A stretch of DNA of 64,000 nt, taken from Doris montereyensis. Lineage: Eukaryota > Mollusca > Gastropoda > Nudibranchia > Dorididae. Shown in pieces: positions 46,420-64,000 of this stretch (position 1 is the stretch's first letter; every line of letters starts with the position of its first letter). The position numbers and the translations under genes are program-made. The stretch lies in NCBI GenBank assembly GCA_037039925.1, contig JAXRKP010000397.1:242501-306500 (forward strand). Direction: 5' to 3'. The notes beneath the pieces are model-generated. The model did not search any database. It saw nothing but the letters and a program-made list of their open reading frames with translations, and was not told the origin of the DNA.

Positions 46420-48104
46420 TGATTAATAAAACATAAGGGAAAGGCTGCAACACTTGTAATATTAAGTTATTATGGTGTTATTGGTTTTGTTTTTCCCCGA
46501 AGAAAGCTTCGATTCATCTGTAGCCTACCATTTAAAAATATTGTTGCTGTTTTTGTTGTAATGGTTCACACCATTTCAAAACAATTTTTAAAAAGGTGAG
46601 AGGGTCAACAAAGACACCAATAACTCCTTTTTTGGGGGATTTTGTTCTCATGTTCGCTCACAGTTTTACTCTGAACAGAACAATCATCAAAGTGTTTTCT
46701 TTTTCTTTTCAAAGCTAACATTCGTCTTGTCATATGCATTTTAATCATTGTATAGCTTTCTAGAGCGTTTTAGCAACAGATCCCAGCTAGTAACGGTGTG
46801 AAAAAATGTCATTATATCTGCTAAGTAATACGGGAGATGTAGGACACTTTACAAAACAAATTTTGGAAGCCAAATAAAGGAGCCGTCTTCTTTCTTCCAG
46901 ATCTTTATTTCAACTACCGTGCTAGTGCCAACAGCTCACATCAGCTAGCTGGCTTGTCTTTAATGTCAATACTCTTAAATTCAAGTACCCTTAAGTTTCG
47001 TAACAATGTCATTATTTCTTCATGATTTTTTGTCCAACTAGAAGATGTGACAAATATAATAATTACAAAATATGCCTGGTAGTTTGGTCTCTCTTCCACC
47101 CAACCTCATCTCTCCTCCTAAGTAAATATCAAGACATGAATTAATGAAAATGGGTTAATGTCAACTCAACATTAACACCAACAGCGACAACAACAATAAC
47201 ATCAACAACAACATGAACTACAACCCCAACCCTTCTCTCCAAACCTAACTCCCCCAACCACCCCCAATAACTACAAAGTAATAAGTAAAAAAAAAAAAGA
47301 CAAAACAAAAACAACCAACGTTCATAGACAAGTAAAGCATTGCTTTTCACTGACAGCACTGGTTTATTGAGATTGTGCGTGTCTATTGCATCTGGGATAT
47401 CAAATCAAAAGTTAGCGTTAACCAAAGTTTCCTCTTTCAGTCCCATTACAAAAGAAAAATGCACAAGAAACAGAAATAAAATCTAGATCTATTACATGCA
47501 CATGGATGATAATAATAAGCGCACGTATTGCCTCCTTGCAGATTATACTAGTGCAAGATTCACCGACTGAAATCAAACTAAACAGAACAAAAGAGCAATA
47601 TAGACTATAATAATTCACCCCAAACAGGAATTTGGTTAAATGCAATTATGTATCATGCCCAATGACAGTAAAAGAAATTAGTTACTTGTACTAATAGTCC
47701 GTTTAAAAGACCAAACCCCCCCCCCAAAAACAAACGCAAAAAAAAGGAGGAAAATATTCGTTAACACCGTCGTTGTTATGAAAAGCTATGATGAGTCTAC
47801 GGACCAAATCGCGCACAGAACTCTGATTGGCTGTAATAAATCAGGAGAGCGGTGTAACGATCAGCTGTGATATCATGCTTTGATAACATCAATACCCTAA
47901 ACCTATCGGCTTTGCTCGATTAAAAATAATAATACACAGCCCACCAATGGCAAAGATATACTTCATGATAAGGTCTTTTACCGGATGATATGTAGTCTGG
48001 GCGTAGTTTATCGCGGGCTTTAAATTGAAAAACAAACATTTTTCCCCTTCAAGAAAGAAATTATCAGACCGGCAAATTGATCGGTCTGTGAGAGAAAAGG
48101 AAAC
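46420..48104. other. Upstream region of SQLE, no gene seen
   Basis: AT-rich with short ORFs only. Contains the SRE-like and CCAAT motifs described separately. Confidence 0.5.
47615..47948 (+). promoter_or_regulatory. Possible sterol-responsive promoter elements upstream of SQLE
   Basis: An SRE-like core TCACCCCA lies at 47615-47622 (eight of ten positions of ATCACCCCAC), an inverted CCAAT (GATTGG) at 47825-47830 and a direct CCAAT at about 47943. SREBP sites paired with NF-Y sites are typical of sterol genes in vertebrates. Short motifs occur by chance, and no transcription start is known. Confidence 0.25.
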
Positions 48105-57368
<9,264 letters not shown>

Positions 57369-57454
57369 ATTGTTTTTTGATTTTGTTGAGTGCCCACCTA
57401 TTCTTTTAATGCGATTGTATACCTGTTAACTTTTTTCTGGATTTTTTTCGATTC

Positions 57455-57766
57455 TTAACTCTTTGACTACCACAAGTTGATAAATCGTCTTCCCGTACGG
57501 AAGCATTGCAACCATAAGCCGATAAATTGGCTCTTTATGAGATACATTATTTGTTTCGTTTTTTATTCCTTCCTAGTTTTTAATAAACTTTTACAGTCAA
57601 AATATTTGGTGAAGTGGCAAAGACGATTGTTACAGCGCTGATCTGGTTTTTTGTTGGGTTTACATAATTAAAATATTTTTTTCTATATCCACCTCTGCCA
57701 CTTCCGTTGTACTAAAAGTGAATGTGGTCTAAACTCAGAAATAAATGTGATAGTCAAAGAGTTGAA
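57455..57766. mobile_element. piggyBac-type MITE downstream of SQLE
   Basis: Left end TTAA then ctctttgactaccac; right end gtgatagtcaaagag then ttgaa: inverted repeats of about 15-17 bp at a TTAA-like target. About 310 bp, non-coding, starting 87 bases after the SQLE stop and so probably inside its 3' UTR. Confidence 0.6.
57740..57745 (+). other. Candidate poly(A) signal for SQLE
   Basis: AATAAA 372 bases after the stop, inside the right end of a MITE. Other AATAAA hexamers follow, for example near 58271. Confidence 0.35.
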
Positions 57767-57769
57767 ATC

Positions 57770-59115
57770 ATGATGAGACAATGAGGGATTATTGCTATCT
57801 TCTGTAAGTCAAATTGAACATACTGCGTTGCATAGATATTCATTTGACTGAAAAAACTTTGTTTTGTTTTGTTTTTTAGAGAAATAAGCTTTAAAGTCTT
57901 TTTTATGGTTCTAATTTGAAATTCATTAACATGCATTATAATAAGCCTAAGTGAGCCCAAAGACATCTTTGAGATTTTTGTCCAATTTTGTCAGCGGATA
58001 TCAAGCATAATTATATTCACAATGATGAAAGATGCCTATTGTGTTTGTGAAGAAATCATTCTCCGTTGTTGAATCAGCTTTAAAATTTGTGATCAATTTG
58101 TCTCAGCTGATTTTGAAAATTTAAAAGCAGTTTTTAAAGATGTTTATGTTTTTCTTTATTGCTAATAACATTTGTCAGTTTTGACATTGAAAGATCAATT
58201 TGTTATGTGTTATGAACATTTATAATTTTAGCTTATTTTAACTTCAGTGCAATAAGTTTATACGACAACCAATAAAAAGAGTCATTTTATTGGTTGCTTA
58301 ATGTTATTTGTTATTTAAACAAAAACTAAAAAAGTAAACAGACCTTTACATGTTGATCTTAGTCATTAGAGAGCATTTAATCATGTTTTAGTTCTCAATC
58401 AGCTTTATTTTATGAAATAAATTATGCTTTATGCTCTAAGCAGAGACATTAAGTGCAGCTGCCTAAGTATGAAACTCTGTACTTTATGAACTCTCAGTAG
58501 TTGTAAAATTTGTTAACAGCTTAGAAATAATAAATGAATTATGCTATATGTTTTAAACTGCTAGTACAGTTGTCACAGTTTTAAACACAGTTTTAAACAG
58601 CTTTAATTTGCAATCGAATGCTTCATTTTTAACGCGGATTAAACTTGTTAAACCTTTAAAGGCTTACAGCCTCCACATAAAAAATAAGATTGGTTTGTTT
58701 TACACCCCTGAGTACCAGAGGGATCTGTTTTAATGCTCATGCATTGTTTATGACTTCTTTTAAACGCTGAATGATACATATATTATGTATTTTACAAGTT
58801 TTGTAATGAAAAGATAATTTCTATTTGTCATGTTGTTTAAAAAAAGTGTTCTTATATTTTTACATTGAAGAATCTGTTTTTAAACTTTAACCTGTGTTGT
58901 GCTTACACAAAATGTAATTTAGATGAGATAAAAAAACGACACTCAGTCACTTGTGGATGACAATAGTCAATCACTTTTTCTCGCCAGTAGCAATGTTACT
59001 GGTATGTTAAATCAAATACAAATCATTCACTGTAGAAAACATTTCCCATTTTATTAATCTTATTTAATGCTATAAAATTTATATATCATTTACCATAAAG
59101 TATGCATCGTGAAAA
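57770..59115. other. SQLE downstream region, nothing recognised
   Basis: AT-rich with several AATAAA hexamers; may contain the rest of the 3' UTR. Confidence 0.45.
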
Positions 59116-59119
59116 ATTT

Positions 59120-59355
59120 ACTCAAGTTTTTTTTTTAGTAAAACCCAACCCCTGGTCCTGGTAGGTGGATTGACCTCTAGTTCTGTGGGAGACAGATGAT
59201 AAAAAGGAGGTCCTGTGTGCAAATCATAACGCTCTGTGCATGTTAAACGAACCCTTGGCTGTTTACAGGGCAGTCCAGACAAAATAACAAAATGCTATGA
59301 AAAACCCAGAGATCACCCTAGTTGTGAATGTGGGTAAAATCAAATCAAATTTGAA
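59120..59355 (+). mobile_element. SINE family A copy, 5' truncated
   Basis: Starts in the body (ggtcctggtaggtggattga), then cctgtgtgcaaatcataacg and gaatgtgggtaaaatcaaat. Confidence 0.78.
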
Positions 59356-59814
59356 AAAAACATGGATGGCATTTTGTCTGGAATAGAAATAAGCCTTCGC
59401 TTCAAGTAGAGGCTAAGCCTAGGTTGGCTCCTGAAGTTAGACGACATGAACACTTTTGTAAGAAGTGCTACCTGGCATTACAGGGTAAAGTCTATGGCGA
59501 TCTGTTTTCTCTGTTTTCAATTTATTGATTTACTCCATTGATTATTTATAAGAATGTCATTCATTGAGTTTGAAGATATAATGTCTCTTTTACAAACAAT
59601 AATCTTGTTGGTGGTAATGACAAAATATCTTCTAATGACTCAAAAATGACAGTCTCTAGGTTGAGAAGTTCAAAGTTGAAGGAATTAGATTTTGACATAG
59701 TTGTTATATTTGTATTTTTCATAAAATAAAAGGGGGTGGGGTCTCTGGTCCTTCCACCACCCCACTCCCCACCCTCTCTCTACATAAATAATTTTCGGCC
59801 TCTGCCTACATAGA

Positions 59815-59880
59815 CAACCCCCCCCCCCCCCTCCCCCACACACACACATACACACACACACACACACACACAACACAATA
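59815..59880. repeat. Poly-C plus CA microsatellite
   Basis: A C-run at 59816-59832 followed by (CA)n. Confidence 0.92.
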
Positions 59881-60084
59881 ACCATAAATATACACGAAAA
59901 TCCAAAAAACTTTCAACTTCTCAGGAGAACGATGTTTAGCATTCTAGAACTCTCCACAAAGAATTGTGTCTAAATGTAAACAAAGAACAGCTGTGAAATA
60001 AAAAATATTGATATTAGAAGCATCAGTGTTAATTGTCTTTATGAGTTTCTTCATCATCATGTGTGCGTGTGGATGGTTTGTGTA

Positions 60085-60215
60085 TGCTACTGGCTCAGTG
60101 GCTGGTCCTACTTCTTTCCTTTCACTGTTTTACTCATGTATTTCATCTTGCTATTTCTCTTTGAATTCCCTCTGATATCACTATATAATAATGGTGGATG
60201 GGATAGATTTCAATG
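60085..60215 (-). mobile_element. SINE-like family B copy, reversed
   Basis: The reverse complement reads gaaatctatcccatccacca, gaattcaaagagaaatagca and gaaagaagtaggaccagcca. Confidence 0.7.
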
Positions 60216-60519
60216 ATTGTAAATGACAAATTTTCCTTTTTTCAATAGTGTGCCTATGTCCACTTTGGTGAAAAGCAAAACAGAGAGACAATCCTAGGAA
60301 ATGAAAGGAAATCATGCTTCCTGATAAGTATGAAAATGATATGATGAAAATACATCACATTTACAGCCGTTTAAAACATGGTTTTTTGCTTTTTTCTCTA
60401 AATGACGTAATTGTGACTTAAGCACACTATTAATATGACCCCTTTGATTGTTCATCACACATTTCTAAGTATAGAAGGCGAGATAGACTGTGGATTCTCA
60501 TAGCTAATCCCTGGCAGGT

Positions 60520-60668
60520 GAAATGGACGATGCACAGATGTCCGATGCGATGCACAGATGTCCTGTGTAGACGATGCACAGATGTCCCGTGTGGACGATG
60601 CACAGATGTCCCGTGTAGGACGATGCACAGATGTCCTGTGAGGACGATGCACAGATGTCCCGTGTGCA
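60520..60668 (+). repeat. 24-bp minisatellite, gatgcacagatgtcccgtgt
   Basis: Six units of gacgatgcacagatgtcccg with tgtg. Confidence 0.93.
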
Positions 60669-60734
60669 CTTCGTGCCTATCGTCACTGTTATTGTTATGT
60701 TGAGGATCCGTTGTTAGTTTTCCAATAAAAATTT

Positions 60735-60870
60735 GTGGGTGGTTGAGGGGCTACTGTTAGGTCTACTTCTTTCCTTTCACCCTTTACTTATCTTTTCATC
60801 TTGCTGTTTCCTCTTAATTCACCCTGAGACCACAGCAAATGGTGGAAAAATAAATTTCAGTGAAATAAAA
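60735..60870 (-). mobile_element. SINE-like family B copy, reversed
   Basis: Contains gtctacttctttcctttcac, catcttgctgtttcctctta, attcaccctgagaccac: the family in reverse. Confidence 0.72.
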
Positions 60871-61164
60871 TCCAGTCAAAACGCATTAATTTTTAACCAA
60901 ATCTGAAGTCAGTGCAAAACTCAATGTACATAGACCAAGAAAGGATTGTCATTGTAAAACACCTCAAAGAGCACGTAACGTTTGGGGTATGACCATGTAT
61001 CCTTTTCCTCTTGATATCTATTTCTCCCTAGCTCTCTTTTCCAGTTCTGTTGTCCTCCTGTTTCATTTCCAGCTCTATTCATTTCTCACTATATTTTTAT
61101 GTGTTTTGTAATTTTGCGTCTTCTTTACAAATTGGTCGTCTTGTCTTACGAGGGTCATGGGGGC

Positions 61165-61305
61165 AGTTAACGGGCGTTATTGGGTAGGTCCTACTTCTCT
61201 CCTTTTATTCCTTCACATGTCTTTCTTTTCATCTTACTGTTTCGTCTTAATTTACCTTAAGCTCACCGCATGAGGTGGACGGGGTAAATTTCATTGAAGC
61301 ACACA
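61165..61305 (-). mobile_element. SINE-like family B copy, reversed
   Basis: Contains ggtaggtcctacttctctcc, atcttactgtttcgtcttaa and gaggtggacggggtaaattt. Confidence 0.72.
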
Positions 61306-61334
61306 TGTTACGAAGGGTCATGTGTTAGTGGTTG

Positions 61335-61465
61335 GCGGATGTTGTTTGTGGGGTCTATTTCTTCTTTTTCCATTCTTTCACTGCTTCTTCTGTCATCTTG
61401 TTGTTTCCTCTTAATGTTCACCCTGAGATCACCGCATGTGGTGATCAGGATAAAGTTCAATTGAA
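61335..61465 (-). mobile_element. SINE-like family B copy, reversed
   Basis: Contains catcttgttgtttcctctta, gttcaccctgagatcaccgc and gtggtgatcaggataaagtt. Confidence 0.72.
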
Positions 61466-61469
61466 AAAA

Positions 61470-62185
61470 AACAACACATCAACAATACAAAAAACCCCAA
61501 CAAAAACCATACGCCCCCTCTCCCCCTTCAAAAATCAAATCAAATCAACTAAAACACAAACAAAACCCATATTGAGTACCAGCCAGCTAGCTGTGCTGTT
61601 AGATGCTTCAAAGAAGGTGTAACAGTAACACTCCTGACAATTGACATTAAGATTCTCCTCCTATAGCTTGATACATCTACTCTTTTCACACCTGAATAAA
61701 GAGAAGAATGCAGATTACCTTAACCTTTCACTTTCACAAGGGCACAACGTCACTTTCACAAGGGTACAACCTTATCGTTACCAAATAACCTACAGTGCCA
61801 GCCAGGGTTCGAAACCAGAATCCTAGTGGCAACAGACAACACATGACATAACATTACCAACTGTTTCACTGAGGATGCTTCTAGTCATACAGAAAGTCCA
61901 ATTTTTTTCTCTTCATTCTATTGATACACCCTCTGGTTTGTACATGTTTAGTTTAAGTAAACAGATGTCCTGCAAGACCATTTCTGGCCCTTAGTCATAT
62001 AAGTGGAGTGTGTCCCTGGTTTCAACAGTGTTTAAGCGGAGCAGGCGGTGATAATTTGACTTCAACTTCGATTCAATGGGGGACATAACACAAGAAATTA
62101 TACAAATTTAATGATCTCGGATCATTTTTCCAGTTATTTACCAGTTTGTTTCGAGGGGTATCGACATTTTACAGTGACTCACAAG
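61470..62185. other. Intergenic, nothing recognised
   Basis: A-rich at 61465-61570, then unassigned sequence with gccagccagggttcgaaacc at about 61798, possibly a remnant of a tRNA-like SINE. Confidence 0.4.
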
Positions 62186-62189
62186 AGAA

Positions 62190-62560
62190 GGACTTGGTGT
62201 TTCAAAGGCATGGTGTCGGCCCTCAACCAAAAAGGTCGTGCGTTCATGCCTAGTAGGTTAAACACATTTTCTTGAGTTTATTTCGAGTAAACTCACCACC
62301 TCCCCTCCCCTCCCTCTTTGTTGGCCTCGGTAGATCGACACTTAGTCCCATCCGAGACGGACGATAAAACGAAGGTCCCGTGTGCAGATCACAACACTCT
62401 GTGCATGTCAAGGATCCGTTGTCTGTTTACATGGCACAATCTAAAACAAGATCATGCTATATACCCTGAGATCACATTGGTTGTGGATGTGAGTGAGAGC
62501 AAATACAATCAAATAAAATCAAAGCAAAAACAAATCAAATCAAATGAAATCAAATCAGTG
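62190..62560 (+). mobile_element. SINE family A copy with AAATC-type tail
   Basis: Head caaaggcatggtgtcggccc and gtcgtgcgttcatgccta, body cccatccgagacggacgata and gtgtgcagatcacaacactc, 3' end ggttgtggatgtgagtg then AAATC-like units. Confidence 0.8.
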
Positions 62561-62994
62561 AGTCTCATGCAGATGCTGGGACTTAACACGACGCTATAGA
62601 TTCGCATAGAAGCTACAACACGGTAACGTCGTGTGATTGTCAAGCCCAAATAAAAAGATAAAGATAGATCGATAGTCCGTTACCTGAAAATTGCAGGCTC
62701 ACCGACTTTATATAATTTATCCCCAAGCATGCCATTTAATTCAAAGTCCTTCTCATTCTCAACTCCTGGAGAGCATACAGTTCAGCAGTTCATTGAGCGC
62801 TTTGAACAAACGCTTTTTGTGGTCTCTGACATGATCCTTTTACGTGTAGCTGAGTATTCATTGGAGCCACCTCGATGAACATACCATCAACTTAACATCG
62901 ATCGAAATTTTCAGAGAAAGTCTAGTGTCACGTCTATAAACTGTCCGTTGTAAACGCCAATAACTGGTTTTACGAAAGACTGATTACCGACCCC

Positions 62995-63345
62995 AAGCAA
63001 ACAAAACAAACTTATCTCCTCCAACCCCCCAACAAAACCAACAGCAACAACAAAACAAAACAAAACAATAAACAACAAAAAAAAACAACAAACAAAAAAA
63101 TGAAAAAAAAACCCACCCTGCACAACCCCTAAAAAAAAAAAAAAAAAAAACAACAAACAAAACAAAAAACACCAAAAAAAAAACAAAAAAAAACAACAAA
63201 GCAAAAAAACAAAACAAACAAACAACCCCCACCCCTTCCCGTCCCCACCTCCAAATACTAAAACAAAAAAAATTAGCAAAAAAAACAAAGAAAAAGAAAC
63301 AATAAACAAAGAGACACAACAAAATTAACAAAAACCCCAACAACT
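62995..63345. repeat. A-rich low-complexity stretch
   Basis: aacaaaac-type sequence with poly-A and short poly-C runs. Long minus-strand ORFs rich in Phe come from this composition. Confidence 0.85.
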
Positions 63346-63359
63346 CATTACTACATAGC

Positions 63360-64000
63360 AATCACTGGCCACCCCTTCCTCCGCCCGCCCTTGGGCTAAA
63401 TCACTGGCACACCTTTTCCTCCGCCCGCCCTCCCAATCACTCGGCCACCCTCTTCCTCCGCCCGCCCCCAAGCACCACTGGCCACCCCTTCCTCCGCCCG
63501 CCCCCAAGCAATCACGGACCACCTTCTTCTCGCCCGCCCCCTGCCAATCACTGGCCACCCCTTCTCCGCCCGCCCCCCCAAGCAATCACTGGCCACCCTC
63601 TTCTTCCGCCACCCAAGCAATCACTGGCCACCTCTTTCTTCCGCCTTCCTCCAATCACTGGCCACCCTTCCTCCGCCCGCCCCCCCAAGCAATCACTGGC
63701 CACCCTTCCTCCGCCCGCCCCCCCAAGCAATCACTGGCCACCTTCTTCCTTCCGCCTTTCCGCCCCCCAAGCAATCATTGGCCAATTTTCACCTTCTTCC
63801 GCCCGCCCCCCACTGGCCACCTCTTCCTCCGCCCACCGCCCCAAGCAATCACTGGCCACCCCTTTTCTTCCCGCCCTCCAAGCAATCACTGGCCACCCTC
63901 TTCCTCCGCCCTCCACCCAAGCAATCACTGGCCACCCTCTTCCTCCGCCCGCCCAATCACTGATCACCCTCTTCCTCCGTCCTCCACCCAGCAATCACTG
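63360..64000 (+). repeat. About 38-bp GC-rich minisatellite running off the window
   Basis: About 16 imperfect units of caatcactggccacccttcc with tccgcccgcccccaag. The right limit is not in the window. Confidence 0.94.

Noticed and set aside
62911..63361. Phe-rich minus-strand ORFs resembling membrane segments
   Set aside because: Caused by A-rich low-complexity DNA on the plus strand.

Overview
The window is animal genomic DNA: spliced genes with GT-AG introns, AT-rich introns, very many micro- and minisatellites, tRNA-derived SINEs, decayed LINE and hAT elements and MITEs. The gene set (xylose isomerase, UCKL1, SQLE) and the repeat style suggest a mollusc, probably a gastropod. That assignment is an inference from gene content, not a proof.

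Three protein-coding genes can be read exon by exon. (1) The 3' half of a xylose isomerase gene lies on + at 2199-11589 (nine exons; the 5' half is off the left edge). (2) A uridine-cytidine kinase-like gene (UCKL1) lies on - from 41175 down to 23093, with twelve recognised exons and one small exon not found. (3) A complete squalene monooxygenase gene (SQLE) lies on + at 48105-57368 in eight exons. Xylose isomerase and UCKL1 converge; UCKL1 and SQLE diverge from a gap of about 6.9 kb. The genes belong to unrelated pathways (pentose/ketose isomerisation, pyrimidine salvage, sterol synthesis), and nothing suggests joint function.

Region by region: 1-2198 SINEs, retroelement tails and microsatellites; 2199-11589 xylose isomerase with minisatellites in nearly every intron; 11590-23090 intergenic, mostly SINEs and tandem repeats; 23093-41175 UCKL1, with a hAT fragment, a large 30-bp minisatellite, a scrambled zone (27.5-29.8 kb) and a MITE in its introns; 41176-48104 intergenic with a GA microsatellite, a decayed hAT transposon and a LINE 3' fragment; 48105-57368 SQLE with a decayed LINE in intron 1; 57369-64000 a piggyBac-type MITE, many SINEs and a GC-rich minisatellite running off the right edge.

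Most striking observations: two minisatellites in xylose isomerase introns are built from copies of the adjoining exon-intron junction, one repeating the 5' splice site and the other the 3' splice site. Other tandem arrays seem to have grown from SINE ends and retroelement tails. Many exons carry single-base indels in homopolymers while splice sites and codon phases stay intact, which points to uncorrected long-read consensus errors rather than dead genes.
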